From Leptodactylus fallax (Eukaryota; Chordata; Amphibia; Anura; Leptodactylidae), in contig CAMRHE010000359.1 in NCBI GenBank assembly GCA_947044405.1, positions 1,727,001 to 1,791,000 of the forward strand: a stretch of 64,000 bases of DNA, written 5' to 3'. Below the pieces are notes generated by a model. The model ran no database searches, was not told the DNA's origin, and was given only the letters and a program-made list of their open reading frames with translations. The position numbers and the translations under genes were made by a program. Below are positions 1 to 12,725 of the stretch, in pieces. Position 1 is the stretch's first letter; each line of letters starts with the position of its first letter.

Positions 1-374
1 GGACATACACACGTGGACAAAATTGTTGGTACCCCTTGTTTAATGAAAGAAAAACCCACAATGGTCACAGAAATAACTTGAATCTGACAAATGTATATAA
101 AAATTCTATGAAAATGAACAAATGAAAGTCAGACATTGCTTTTCAACCATGCTTCAACAGAATTTTTTTTAAAAAAGAAAACTCATGAAACAGGCCTGGA
201 CAGAAATGATGGTACCCCTGAAAATAATGTGACCAAAGGGACATGTTAACTCAAGGTGTGTCCACTAATTAGCATCACAGGTGTCTACAATCTTGTAATC
301 AGTCAGTGAGCCTGTATATAGGGCTACAGATACTCACTGTGCTGTTTGGTGACATGGTGAGTACCACACTCAAC

Positions 375-1293
<919 letters not shown>

Positions 1294-1381
1294 GTTAAGG
1301 GTACCATCATTTCTGTCCAGGCCTGTTTTTTGAGTTTTCTTTTTTAAAAAAATTCTGTTGAAGCATGGTTGAAAAGCAACG

Positions 1382-1760
1382 TCCTTGCCTGTCCGGGCTT
1401 TGGCGCCGTCCTCCAGGCGCACGCTGCGGCGCAGGAGGCGTGCCCGGTTGTGATTCTTTCCTTTGGGTTTTTCTTGTATTGTCTGAACACTGTCCTATTC
1501 CCTCACCTCCTTAATTGATTTTCCACCACGCCCTTCTCCTTCACCTTACTCTCCCCCTGCTCCACTAAGAGTTAACTTTAGTCCTGCCTTTCTGATTGAC
1601 AGCCTATTCTCTTGGATTTTGATTCTGTACTGCATTGCTCGATTGTTACCGACCCCTTGGCTAGCTGACCTCCCTTTGTTCTTTGTGCGTCCTGTCTGCG
1701 TTCTGTGTTATCACTTATTATAAGGAGGGACTGTCGACTGGTTGCTGGCTTTCACCTAGG
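1382..1760. other. Unidentified GC-rich insert inside the right Tc1 repeat
   Basis: This 380-bp block has no counterpart in the left inverted repeat of the surrounding element. It begins GC-rich with GGCGCC and CGCACGCTGCGGCGC, then becomes C/T-rich. It could be an LTR fragment or filler DNA left by a repair event. I find no flanking duplication, and part of the host repeat is missing, so it is not a clean insertion. Confidence 0.4.
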
Positions 1761-1813
1761 ACGAGGGGTACCAACAATTTTGTCCACGTATGTTTATGTT
1801 CTTCTGCTATGTG

Positions 1814-2280
1814 TTTGAACATACAGTTGAAACCAGTTTGGCAGTATGCTTTGGGTCATTGTCCATTTGGAAGACTCATTTGCACCCAATCTGTAACTTC
1901 CTGGCTGATGTCTTGAGATGTTGCTTCAGTATTGCCACATAATGTTCTTTCCTCATGATGCCATTTATTTTGTGAAGTGCACCAGTCCCTCCTGCAGCAA
2001 AACAGTCCTACAACATGATGCTGCCACCCTCGTGTTTCACAGTTGGGATGGTGTTCTTAGGCTTTCAAGCTTCTACCTTTTTCCTCCAAATGTAACAATG
2101 GTCATTATGGCCAAGCCTGAGAACACCATCCCAACTGTGAAACATGGGGTGGCAGCATCATGTTGTAGGGTTGTTTTGCTACAGGAGGGCCTGGTGCACT
2201 TTACAAAATAGATGGCATCATGAGGAAAGAACATTATGTGGCAATACCGCAGCAACTTATCAAGACATCAGCCAGGACTG
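1814..2280. mobile_element. Palindromic remnant of a CAGTTGAAAC-type Tc1 element
   Basis: The block starts with CAGTTGAAACCAG, the tip of the family found intact-ended at 54487-55462. Two pieces of its transposase coding region then lie head to head. Positions 1932-2062 read on the minus strand and 2118-2249 on the plus strand give the same segment ([16 protein letters not shown] residues, TIPTVKHG motif). The arms are about 130 bp and pair with few mismatches, so the single strand could fold into a long hairpin. No open transposase remains. Confidence 0.75.
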
Positions 2281-2397
2281 AAAATTACAGGACAGAAAAG
2301 TAGTTCTGTGACCCATTCATATATAACTTAAATGGTAAATGCTGGATAAAACACCATTTCTAAGAGTAATGTACATTATAAAAACTCTTGACCTTAT
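2281..2397. other. Unassigned spacer
   Basis: Short AT-rich stretch between the Tc1 palindrome and the first copy of the 140-bp direct repeat. Nothing recognisable is seen. Confidence 0.3.
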
Positions 2398-2536
2398 AGA
2401 CACCACATGACATCACAGGGCACATGACATCATAGACACCACATAACATCACAATTGGTGTAGAATGTGTAAAGTTCTTAACCTGAGCCATCTTGTGTCA
2501 CTTGAGCTTGACAGCTTGAAGAGGACAGACATGCAG
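2398..2536 (+). repeat. 140-bp direct repeat, copy 1
   Basis: This copy matches 3394-3533 in the same orientation with scattered differences. Both contain a cluster of CACATGACATCAC-like words, then a shared run from CACAATTGG through AGAATGTGTA to GAGGACAGAC. The copies lie about 1 kb apart. Confidence 0.75.
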
Positions 2537-3393
2537 TAAAGTAGCTCTACACTTAGTACTCTTCACTTAGTTTGGGGGGGGGGGGGTGAAGTTCAGGATT
2601 GCACCATCAACACTCCCAAAATCTCAGCCAGAACCACTGTACAATGTGTTTCTTGCTGTGATTGTCGGGATGATTCTTTACAGGAAAAACATTTCTAAGA
2701 ACCTGGAGAATGTGTCTTTGCCCCTCCAAAATGTACAAAATATATGTGCATATGGTCTAACTGGGCATTTGGGCAGGGAGGTGGTCCAGTTAGGATATAC
2801 AGTATCCTTAAAGGCTTTGTCCAGCTTATTTTTTTTTTATATTAGGCTAGGGAAGGTGAAAAAAACCCACAAAAAAACATACTCGCCTGTCCCCGGTGCT
2901 CAGTTGTCTCACAGCGCGATCTGGTCCTGTAGCTCCGGTATTTTCTTTCAATGGAAGTCCCTGCCTCATGTGACCACTTTTGTGTTTTCTTAAAAAAAAA
3001 AATGTTACCTTCCCTGGCCTAATCTAAAAAAATATTCTGAAAAACCTCCTTAATATTAGATTATTTTTGGGTTAGTTTCCCACATAGTGTAAGAACAAAG
3101 CATTCTGTCACATAAACCTGCTTACAAGATTCTGTAGTTCTCTGTTATCAGCTCTTTTTGGTCATGTTGGATCAGGGGGTGACCAGTCTGGGATCCTGTG
3201 TTTTCCTTTAGTACATAGAGCAGTAGGTCATATAGGGTCACTTTTTAAATGCATGTCAAGACATGTATCACGATATATCACAGCTCTTACATGTTGTGCT
3301 GTGATGTATTTTTATATTGGTGCTGTCATTGTTACATATCTGTGATGTAATCTTGTACATGAGGGGTTTATGGTGCAGAACTTTGCTGCATTA
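2537..3393. other. Spacer between direct repeats
   Basis: It contains a G-run at about 2574-2586 and several A/T homopolymers. No open reading frame looks real, and no terminal repeats or domain motifs are seen. Confidence 0.3.
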
Positions 3394-3533
3394 TAGATAC
3401 CACATGACATCACAAAGCACATGACATCACAGACATTCTATGATGTCACAATTGGTATAGAATGTGTACAGGTCCTAACCTGAGCCATCTTGTGTCACTT
3501 GAGTTTGACAGCTTAAAGAGGACAGACGTGCAG
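3394..3533 (+). repeat. 140-bp direct repeat, copy 2
   Basis: Second copy of the 2398-2536 repeat, including the CACATGACATCACA cluster and the segment ending GAGGACAGACGTGCAG. It may be a tandem segmental duplication or the two ends of an unrecognised non-autonomous element. Confidence 0.75.
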
Positions 3534-3771
3534 GTATGTAGTGCTTCACTCAGTGCTGAGGCCTTGTTCACATACTCTGCTCTTTGGGGCGGTGGGAGCA
3601 AACTACATCCGCTTTTGAGTGTTTTTGCCATGGCTTGTATAAATTCTGCTTTGTGTACACTGTGTGTGGCCCTGGCCTAAAGGTCAGCCAAACTGATTTT
3701 TACCAAACGGTTGTTTATAGCACAATGAACATTAGTTTATAATTTGCGTCATTTGTCGGTGTCAGTCTCCA

Positions 3772-4109
3772 TTAAGGCCGGGCCCCACGTGGCGTAAATG
3801 CCGTGGTTTGGCCATGGCGTAAACGCCGTGGCAAAAAACGCAGGGCTTTACAGTCCCTGCAAAGTAGATGGGATCCTAGTGGAAAAATATGCACAGCGGA
3901 TACCGTTGCGGTTTTGGAAATCGCAGCATGTCAATTATACCTACAGAAATGCCGGCGGTTTTCCTATAGGTTTAATGGAAGCAGAAAGCAGGTTCCCTCT
4001 GCGGACTTTCTGTGAAAAGCTCTGTGTGAAAAACCATGATGTGTTGCCGCTGTGGTTTTTCCTGCAGCACTTTTTTGCTGCAGCCCACTACGTGCAGCCT
4101 TAGCCTTAA
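3772..4109. mobile_element. MITE, AAGGCC...GGCCTT ends, TTA-type target site
   Basis: The left end TTAAGGCCGGGCCCCACGTG and the right end CCACTACGTGCAGCCTTAGC are imperfect inverted repeats flanked by TTA/TAA. The interior carries the family signature of AACGC(C/A)GTGG-type words, a GGGAT(C/T)CTAGT block and mirrored TTTCTGTG/CACAGAAA words. A 3-bp TTA duplication would fit a PIF/Harbinger-type MITE, which is an inference. Related copies or fragments lie at 10474, 12475, 14263, 14491, 16618, 28430, 28882 and 29138. Confidence 0.65.
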
Positions 4110-4724
4110 ACACACGCATGACAGGTTGGGTCAGGTGTGAATGTGTATGGGAGAGTTGGGAGGAATAGCTGTTAAATGAATGTTCAGCAGCAGCTATTGA
4201 TGAGTATAGTGTACTATATGAGCAAAATACCGATGTAGTCTTCACTAACATGTCTGCAGGCGTGCTATTTTCTGAGAAATAGATCGCCTGCAGTGTGATT
4301 TCCCCCTATAGACAAGTGTCTGCTCTTTGAATCTCAGACCATTGGTTGGTGTGCGGATCTGTAGAAATGACTCACATTTATTATTAATAATTTTGGTGCA
4401 TCTTGGGTGATCATGAACCAAAAAATGGTCTTGAACGGGTTACTTACTCATAGTCATTGACCTTCTTTTGAAATGAGGTCAATGGCTGTGTGTAACCAAC
4501 ACATGCACACTTGGCTCAGCTTAGCAGTATAAGGTGTATGAGATGGCTTATGTTTAGATCATACCTATCTCATGTGTGCCCAGCTTTATTTATTTGTTTA
4601 TGTTTTTATAGGTTTCGGCTATTTCTGAGTCGCCGGATTCTGTCGGATCAGCATTCAAGTTTTTAAAGAAAATGATCAATGAGGGTTGTGTGGGGGGAGT
4701 CCTATGTGTGTGTTTGCCTCTTTC
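4110..4724. other. Unassigned spacer
   Basis: No gene, terminal repeats or tandem array recognised. Confidence 0.3.
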
Positions 4725-4727
4725 TTA

Positions 4728-5107
4728 GGCCCGGTTCACATCTGTGTTCGGGTTTCCGTTCGGGAAGTCCACTTGGGAACCCCCCGAACAGAAACCTATA
4801 CGCATAAAATGTGATTTACCTGGGAAACCACACGGAACACATAGACTTTAATGGGGTCCGTGTGGTTTCCATTCGGTTTCCGCACGAAGCAAGTGGAGAG
4901 AAAAGTGCTGGAAGCAGCACTTATCTCTCTACGTGTTTCCGCATGTTTCTTTTGGAAACCAAGCGGAAACCACATGGACCCCATTATAGTCTATGGGGCC
5001 CTTGTGGTTTCCCAGCTAAACCACTTTTTATGCATATACGTTTCCGTTCAGTGAGTCCCCAAGCGGACTTCCCGAATGGAAACCCGAACGCAGATGTGAA
5101 TCGGCTC
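4728..5107. mobile_element. 380-bp MITE, GGTTCACATCTG-type ends, TTA duplication
   Basis: The left end GGCCCGGTTCACATCTGTG and the right end CAGATGTGAATCGGCTC are inverted repeats that continue inward for about 45 bp (GGGTTTCCGTTCGGGAAGTCC and its partner). TTA at 4725-4727 and 5108-5110 is the probable target duplication. The interior has nested mirrored blocks (ATAGACTTTAATGGGG and CCCATTATAGTCTATGG), so the whole element can fold on itself. A PIF/Harbinger-type origin is likely from the 3-bp TTA. Confidence 0.75.
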
Positions 5108-5127
5108 TTAGAGATTTAGCTCTCATG

Positions 5128-5232
5128 AGCTTACAATACATACAGCATGCATACAACATACATAGATACATACATACATGCATACATACATACATACATA
5201 CATACATAAATATATACATACGTACATACAGC
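5128..5232. repeat. (TACA)n microsatellite
   Basis: Imperfect tetranucleotide array of ATAC/TACA units, purest at about 5164-5208. Neighbouring open frames rich in Tyr, Ile, Met and Cys are artefacts of it. Confidence 0.9.
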
Positions 5233-5239
5233 AGTAGGC

Positions 5240-5435
5240 AGCAGGCAAGATATGATCCAGGGAAATATCCGATCGCCATATTTGGGGTCAGGAAGGAATT
5301 TTTTGCCTCCCTGAGGTATAACTCTCTGGGAGGGTTGTTTTGCCTTCCTCTGGATCAATGAGTCGGTGACTCTCATCTCAGGACAAGGATGACCACAGCA
5401 AGTTCTATGGTCTCCACCAGGCCTGACCTCTGAGT
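5240..5435 (+). repeat. LINE 3'-end-like remnant
   Basis: The words GGGGTCAGGAAGGAATTTTT and TTTTGCCTTCCTCTGGATCA recur at the 3' ends of old CR1/L2-like LINEs in frogs. That is recollection, not a search. No reverse-transcriptase coding remains. Confidence 0.4.
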
Positions 5436-6690
5436 CACTGTGACCTTTTTTAATTTAAAGGGCCAGTAATATTTCATTACAATGTTGCCTATGCAATAAA
5501 AACAATTAAACTTACCTATATTGTGTTTGTGGTTTTTGTCTTGTGTCTGAATTACTCCTTAGATAGTGACCATGATGATAGTAATGGCTATCGCTCAATA
5601 TTCCAATATATTCCAATGTCTGCATATATAGTAATGAAGTGTATCATCTCCTATATATTTGCGGCAGCTACTGCAGGACAGGGGACTATAGGGGGCGCTA
5701 TGTACAGTGAGCACATCACTCATTACTCTTGTCATTGTGATACAATAATGTAATCTCCTGTCCCAGGTTACATTTCCTGTGTTATGGGGTTCAGTATCCC
5801 TAATGGGGGGGCAATAATATTGTAAGTGTGTTCACATTTATACACAACATCCTACCTGAAAGAAGACTGAAGAGTCCATAACACACAACAGAACACAAGA
5901 GAGACAGACTAAAGAGCCTTCATATCTGCAGGGCCCCATAACAAAACTTGGAAGTGGCCCCACTCAGCAAAGACCACTATACCAGACAGTGGCCCACATT
6001 TACTAAGACTGGTATATCTTAAGCCAGTCTAAGTAAATGAGATAGTTGGAGGGATTTGTGCCAGATTTATCAACAGGGGCAGACGTCATAATAAATATGA
6101 CATCTATAAAACTGTCAGAGAATCACATATATGTCTGCTACGGTATGTGCAAGTGAATGGGGATGAGCTTGCAGTACTTTACCAGTCACCATTCCATTCG
6201 CTTCAATGTAAAGGCAGCGTTAGGTCACATTTCCACTAAAGTGTATAGAGCAGGCAGGAAATGGAGTTTAGGGGGTCAGTGGAGCCCTGTTCTCCTAAAA
6301 AATCAGTAAGAATCAGATAACATAACAGTATTTATGGCATGTTCTGTGTGAAGAACACGATGACTCCCAGAATGTCTTGATGATCTACAACTGTCAGGGT
6401 ATGTTGGGAGTTAAAGTTCTCCATGGGAGGGTGGGGGGGGTTATAACATTTGTTTTTAATTTCACTTTATTCATTTACCTTGACTTGGGAACACTTTTCT
6501 GTTTTCTTTCTTTTCTGGCTTTGTGGTCCTTACACAGAGCTGAAAAAAGGGACTTGACTGCAGTGCTGAGTAGTCTAGTGAAGTGGCTGCCTGCAACAGT
6601 GCTCCCCTGCTCTGGCTGTGCACGCCGCTAAGTACAATTGTTTGGTGATGCCGCCTGAGGCCACAGCCTCATGTTGCCTGATGGTAGGTG
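5436..6690. other. No recognisable feature
   Basis: Mixed AT-rich sequence with an isolated GTGGGGGGGG run near 6430. I see no supported gene and no paired terminal repeats. Confidence 0.3.
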
Positions 6691-6700
6691 CTCCCCTGCT

Positions 6701-6952
6701 ACAGTGGAATGGTTTAGATAAAAGAATATCCATGTGTTACAATAACCCAGTCAAAGTCCAGAACTAAATCCCATTGAGCATCTGTGGCAAGACAAAAGAA
6801 TTGCTGTTCACAGACGCTCTCCATCCAATCTGGCTGAGCTTGAGCTATTTTGCAAAGAAGAATGGGCAAAAATCTCAGTCTCTAGATGTGTAAAGCTGGT
6901 AGAGACATACCCCAAAAGACTTGCAGCGAAAGGTGGCTCTACAAAGTATTGA
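6701..6952 (+). pseudogene. Tc1 transposase C-terminal fragment
   Basis: The frame reads T-V-E-W-F, then NPIEHLWQDK with the third catalytic acid, HRRSPSNLAELELFCKEEWA, and ends LAAKGGSTKY with TGA at 6950-6952. Two in-frame stops lie before the NPIE motif. The N-terminal DNA-binding domain and the first two catalytic Asp residues are absent. No product is expected. Confidence 0.85.
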
Positions 6953-7169
6953 TATGGGGGGCTGAATACTTTTGCACGTCACACTTTTCATAATTTTATT
7001 TGATTAAAATTTAGAAAACCATGTATCATTTTCCTTCTACTTCACAATTATCTGCTACTTTGTGTTGATCTGTCACTTAACATCTCAATAAAATACATTT
7101 AAGTTTGTGGTTGTAAGGTGACAAAATGTGAAAAAGTTCAAGGGGTATGAATACTTTTGCAAGGCACTG
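6701..7169 (+). mobile_element. 5'-truncated Tc1-like element
   Basis: Only the 3' part survives: the last 85 or so transposase codons, then a right inverted repeat ending ACTTTTGCAAGGCACTG with TA at 7170-7171. It is a relative of the element at 24642-26269 (end ACTTTCGCAAGGCACTG, same C-terminal residues), but clearly older and diverged. Confidence 0.85.
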
Positions 7170-7171
7170 TA

Positions 7172-7974
7172 TGGCAACATAGACAATATTCATGACCAAT
7201 TACATTCACAGTATAATATATGGATGCATCCACACTAAAGTCATCCCCAGACTGGTTAAGGGTTACAATTTGTCTTGAAACCAAATCATTACAATACAAC
7301 ACGTTACATTACAAAATGTTAACCAAAACCTTGAAAGACTGCAATTTCAGTTAGCATATCAGTTTGTATAGCTTGTCATTTCTGATCGGGTAAAAGGAGA
7401 TAAAAAGATAATGTGTATCTGTATCAACAGACATTGATAAGAATGAAGTGAAATTACTTTTTATTATAGTTAAAAGCAACTGATACGGATGCACATGCAA
7501 CAGCAAATACTGGAAGAGAAGAAACAATAACTACTAGCACATGTAAGGTTAAATCTGTATTAATAGATTAATGATAGAAAGTAAATTATTGTCAGCTCTT
7601 TACATGCATTGCCTGAAGTGACCTCAAGAACATTGCAAGTATTTGTATGAGTTTTGGGAGAGTGTGGGTGGTAGTGAGAGAGGAATATGAAGAACGATTG
7701 TGGGCCAAAAGAAAAAAATAAAAATCTGCAGGTAAAACACGACCATAAGTAACACGCTGAGCTGAAATAATATTTCTGGAAATCTAACACTGACCAGTAA
7801 ATGCAGTAACAGTAAAAGGAGATTTTGTATTCTAAAGGTTGTGAAAATAATTAATGTTAAATTGGTCCAATTGTAATGAATGCGATGTCATGTATTTTTC
7901 ATACTTTTAACATTTTTTTATCTTATAATTTGCATTTTGGCCATTGTATTACTGTCAGACAACATTTATCCACC
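7172..7974. other. No recognisable feature
   Basis: AT-rich sequence between two Tc1 remnants; nothing supportable. Confidence 0.3.
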
Positions 7975-7976
7975 TA

Positions 7977-9617
7977 CACTTAGGTCCATAAATATTTGGT
8001 CAGAGACAACATTTTTCTAGTTTTGGTTCTGTACATTACCACAATGAATTTTGAACAAAACAATTCCGATACAGTTGAAGTTCAGGCTTTCAGCTTTAAT
8101 TCAGAGGGTTTAACAAAATGATTGCATAAAAATGTGAGGAACTATAAAGCATTTATTACACACAATCTCTTCATTTCAGGGGCTCAAAAGTAATTGGACA
8201 AATTAAATAATTGTAAATAAAATGTTAATTTCTAATACTTGGTTGAAAACCCTTTGTTGGCAATGACTGCCTGAAGTCTTGAACTCATGGACATCACCAG
8301 ACGCCGCTGTGTTTCCTCCTTTTTAATGCTCTGCCAGGCCCTTATTGCAGTGGTTTTCAGTTGCTGTTTGTTTGTTGTAGCCTGTCTGAAGTTTAGTCTT
8401 TAACAAGCGAAATACATGCTCAATTGGGTTGAGATCAGGTGACTGACTTGGCCATTCAAGAATATTCCACTTCTTTGCTCTATAAACTCCTGGGTTGCTT
8501 TGGCTTTATGTTTTGGGTCATTGTCCATCTGTATTATGAAACACCGACCAATTAGTTTGCCTGCATTTGGCTGGATTTGAGCACACAGTATGTCTCTGAA
8601 TACCTCAGAATTCATCTGGCTGCTTCTGTCCTGTGTCACATCATCAATAAACACTAGTGACCCAGTGCCACTGGCAGCCATGCATGCCCAAGCCATCGCA
8701 CTGCCTCCGCCATGTTTTACACATGATGTGGTATGCTTTGGATCATGAGCTGTACCATGCCTTCACCATACTTTTTTCTTTCCATCATTCTGGTAGAGGT
8801 TAATCTTAGTTTCATCTATCCAAAGAATGTATTGCCAGAACTGTGATGGCTTTTTTAGATGTTTTTTAGCAAAGTCCAATCTGGCCTTCTTATTCTTGAG
8901 GCTTATGAGTGCAGTGAACCCTCTATTTACTTTCATGCAGTCTTCTCTTTATGGTAGATATGGATATTGATACGCCTACATCCTGGAGAGTGTTGTTCTC
9001 TTGGTTGGCTGTTGTGAAGGGGTTTCTCTTCACCATGGAAATTATTCTGTGATCATCCACCACTGTTGTCTTCCATGGGCGTCCAGGTCTTTTTGCATTG
9101 ATGAGTTCACCAGTGCTTTCTTTCTTTCTCAGGATGTACCAAACTGTAGATTTTGCGACTCCTAATATTGTAGCAATTTCTCGGATGGATTTTTTTTCTA
9201 TTTTCGCAGTTTAAGGATGGCTTGTTTCACCTGCAAGGAGAACTCCTTTGACTGCATGTTTTCTTCACAGCAAAATCTTCCAAATGCAAGCACCTCACCT
9301 CAAATCAACTCCAGGCCTTTTATCTGTGTAATTAAAAATGACATAACAAAGGAATTGCCCACACCTGCCCATGAAACAGCCACAGAGTCAATTGTCTAAT
9401 TACTTTTGGTCCCTTTAAAAACACGGTGGCACATGTTAAGGAGCTGAAACTACTAAACCCTTCATCCAATTTTAATGTGGATACCCTCAAATGAAAGCTG
9501 AAAGTCTGGACTTTATGTCCATGTCCATTATATAACTATATTTAGAATATGTTTCATTAAACAGGAAAAAAAAAAACAAAATTTGTGTCAGTGTCCAAAT
9601 ACATATGGACCTAACTG
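7977..9617 (-). mobile_element. Tc1-like element, CA(C/G)TTAGGTCCATA-end family
   Basis: Full-length by its ends: CACTTAGGTCCATAAATATT at 7977 and ATACATATGGACCTAACTG ending at 9617 are inverted repeats, flanked by TA at 7975-7976 and 9618-9619. The 1641-bp length is normal for a Tc1 element. The minus-strand transposase is broken in several places. Confidence 0.88.
8232..9257 (-). pseudogene. Tc1 transposase, multiply broken
   Basis: Read on the minus strand from the ATG at 9257, the sequence gives MQSKEFSLQVKQAILKL, a helix-turn-helix region, a GRP(G/W)K linker, the LWIDETK first-Asp motif, HGGGSAMAW, the [16 protein letters not shown] second-Asp motif, DLNPIEHVF with the Glu, and a C-terminal ANKGFSTKY at 8232. 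These pieces are in different frames with stops between them; the only long open piece is 8400-8696. The catalytic residues are still visible, so decay is by indels and stops rather than loss of whole domains. Confidence 0.87.
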
Positions 9618-9619
9618 TA

Positions 9620-10473
9620 TATGGAAATATTCTGTTAATAGTTGCACATCTAATAGATTACAGTTGATGTGATTGGGGTTCATTATTCTTTATTTCATAC
9701 CTTGATGTAAAATGCTGAAAAAATTAAAAAAAATGATAGAATTGGTGTTTTTTTGTTTTGTTATTCTGCTTCATAAAAAAAAAATTGAAGAAAAGGTGAT
9801 AAAAAACCTACATACACCCAAGATAATAGCAAAAATAGTCCTGCATGGTGCCATTAATTAATACAACTCCTTCTGCAAAAATAAAAAAACAAGGTCTCAA
9901 GCCAACAGAAAAACTACAACTTAGGCTAAGGCTCCATGTAGCGGGGTGTAGCAGTCCAAAGGTTTGGGTTGCTTAATGAACCTTATTAGGTGTCAGCTGA
10001 GAAGACTCCTGAAGAAAGGAGTTCATTACTTAGACAAATCGTTTAGCCTGGGGCAGGACAGAGGACGTATCTCACTGAGGAGACACTGCTGAACTCCTGA
10101 ACAAATGCAAGTTTAACAGGTTGCTGTTCACACTGTGATTGTTTGCCTGCCATGAGATAATCTCAGTCTAGTCCAAGTAGTCAGGGACTATTCTTTGTTT
10201 AGTTAGTGTCTGGACAAGGCTAGGATTTATGGAAAGACAGCCACCCTGTGAGCTAACTCCCCTGATCTGTCTAAAATAAGGAAATGCTGGCTGAGTTTCT
10301 ACCAAGTGCCAGACCATAGAAAGCTCTTATATTCATTGTTGAATCCATTTGAAACTGATCAAGACAACAGACTGCCAATACGATGGTTAGAGACCATCTT
10401 TAAAACTCTGCAAAAATGTTTAAATTGCCTATAAATTTAAACAAGGTTATGTTTGTGGGAAAACCCAGATTAA
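9620..10473. other. Mostly unassigned; MITE tip at 9924-9946
   Basis: Starts with A/T-rich homopolymers. TTAGGCTAAGGCTCCATGTA at about 9921-9940 is one end of the GGCTAAGG-type MITE family, cut off by unrelated sequence. The remaining roughly 500 bp up to 10470 is not recognised. Confidence 0.35.
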
Positions 10474-10606
10474 GGCCCCACATTGTTGTTTTCTGCTGCA
10501 GTTTTTTTTTTCTGCAATAGGTGGATGGGATTAGCCAGAATCACATTCACTCTGCAGGTACTGTAAAACGCAGCATTTTTTGCTGCAGTGTTTCCACCTT
10601 TAAGGG
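10474..10606. mobile_element. MITE fragment, GGCCCCACATTG end
   Basis: TTAAGGCCCCACATTG followed by the GGATGGGATTAGCCAGAATC block and AACGCAGCATTTTTTGCTGC matches the interior of the 14491-14803 MITE. One end is missing. Confidence 0.6.
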
Positions 10607-11123
10607 CTTATATCTTAGTGTACAGTAGAAGCATGATATGAAAATTAGCTTTCACACTTTTAATATAATCAATTGTATTGTTACATTTTTCTTCTGGAAG
10701 TTTCTCTGTAAATGTTTTGAAACAAAATGGGTCTTAGAAGTCAGAGTGTTAAAAATAGTGGTAATATTATCACAACTTTTCAACTACTCTTAATGCAGTC
10801 CTTATATGCTACCATTTGCTGTAAAGTTGTGACATTACCTATAGGCAACCCCGTGTCTCTATATGGGAAAGATAGGTGCAAAAGACAAAAAGTAATACCT
10901 TTTTTTTTTAAAGAACCAGATTTGTATTTGAAGGTTAGGGCTGCAGCAGCTTGAAAAGCTGTTTAAACCAAAGCATATTTTTTATCTTCCTAGTTGTAGC
11001 ACCACACAATCCAGATGCTAAGCTTTGCCTGTCGGGCCAGTGCATTATTAAGGTATTCTCACTTTGTGTTCTTTGAAACCCCTGCCACGATCCAGCCTCC
11101 TCATACTATGCACAACACAGTCA
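10607..11123. other. No recognisable feature
   Basis: AT-rich; nothing supportable. Confidence 0.3.
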
Positions 11124-11322
11124 GGCTAGGTTCACATCTGTGTTGGAGTCTCTGTAGGAGAGACTGCCGCATAGTCCGTCTAAAATCAGCAGAGAGAAAA
11201 GTCCTGCATGGCAGATCCCATTTTAGTCTATGGGGTCCGCGGGTAACCACTTTTTTAGCAGATGGGCTCTCTCCGTCTTTCGGGACCCCATGTGGAGAGA
11301 CGAACGCTAGTGTGAACCTAGC
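11124..11322. mobile_element. MITE, GGCTAGGTTCACATCTG ends
   Basis: The left end GGCTAGGTTCACATCTGTG and the right end CGCTAGTGTGAACCTAGC are inverted repeats of the same type as the 4728-5107 MITE. The interior has the AGTCTATGGGGTCCGCG word, also seen there. The flanking duplication is not clear. Confidence 0.65.
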
Positions 11323-12474
11323 GTAAGTGAAGCTTAAAAACAAGATTCTTTGAGAAAGATAAACCTTTGCTTGCTTTGTCCGTGCTCCAGATTCTTTTTG
11401 CTATCCATGCATTTCTTTATGTCCCAATACCTCGTATAACTACCTCTGCTATTTCTGCAAAATCCTAAATTAATTGCATTTTTTTTTTCTGACTGAACAC
11501 CTGCAAAATTTTAACATGGCCTCTGATATTAAAAATAACAGCAACAACCACAAAGCTATAATGCTTGCAGCTAAAGTGGTATTAACATTGTTATGGCTGC
11601 ACTCTTTAAAGCTGGCAGCTTCTGGGATTGGTGATAATGCTGATCTCTGCAGTTTAACCTCTCAAATGCAACTATTGACGGTGACCACAGTATCTATTAA
11701 TCAGGGAGAGGGGCTTCCTCCAACCCCCAATTAACTTCCCCATGATGAGATTATGAGGCATCAATTAATTGTCATAGCATACTGACTCTATTAAGCTCTG
11801 CCTCCGGTATCTAAAAAAAAATTCTAAGTTAAAAAAAAAAAAAGTATTGTTTTGTCTGAAAATATCAGAACTGTTCAAACACAGTTGGTCAGATTTATTA
11901 TAATGGTCTAAAAGCAGCCAATCACAGCATAGCTCTGATTTTTATTCTGCATTCTTATTAATATGTTACCTAGAATCTACCGTATCCACTAAAAAGCTGC
12001 AGAGATAACGGTTACACATCTAACCACCATTGGTTGCACTTTAGAAAGTGTGGATTCCTAGAAGAATCCAGGGCTAACTCCAAATGATCCTTAGAACCCA
12101 TATCTACTCTCCAAACAACCCTTATCCTAAACCTATCCTTAACCTACCAAAGTGGTCACACAGAACCCCTAAAAATGCTCTCACATGCTCAGATAAGTCT
12201 TTTCCTAAATGCTACTTTTCAGTGACACATGTTTCAGGGTCTCGTGACTCTAACATGACCTAAACCTCCCAGGAGCCCATACATTCTACATTTTACCATC
12301 TACTGGTATGTACATCTTGGATTTACTTTATAGTTTTAGAAGGTATTTTTCACCTTAGGCTCTGTTTTAGAGATAAAAATGAACTATGCATTTTTTTTTT
12401 TTTTTACAATATCCATTTGGGTATGAAGGTATAACGTAATTTTAGTGTGAAAATGATTCCAACTATGAAAGGGA
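11323..12474. other. No recognisable feature
   Basis: Only homopolymer runs (A and T) stand out. The 86-codon frame at 11474-11734 has no recognisable motif. Confidence 0.3.
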
Positions 12475-12648
12475 TTAGCCACACGTTGTGAAAATGCAGC
12501 GTTTTAGCCATGGTGGAAATGCCTTGGGAAAAAACATTGTATTTTACAGTACCTGCAAAGTGAATGGGATTCTGTCCAATCCCATCCACACATTGTAGAA
12601 AAAAATTTGCAGTGTAAAAGCTGTGTTTTCAAAAATGCAGCTCCCGTC
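12475..12648. mobile_element. MITE fragment
   Basis: GATTAGCCACACGTTGTG, AATGCAGCGTTTTAGCC, and CTGCAAAGTGAATGGGATTC followed by CAATCCCATCCACACATTG match the 14491-14803 family. Truncated at the right. Confidence 0.6.
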
Positions 12649-12725
12649 TCCCAGGAGGGCCATGTTTCCACTCCTTCTTCATCTATCCATGGGGAAGTTC
12701 TGGACTCCACTGGTATCAGCAGGCC

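Noticed and set aside
5028..5376. Tyr/Met/Cys-rich overlapping frames on both strands
   Set aside because: Artefact of the (TACA)n microsatellite.
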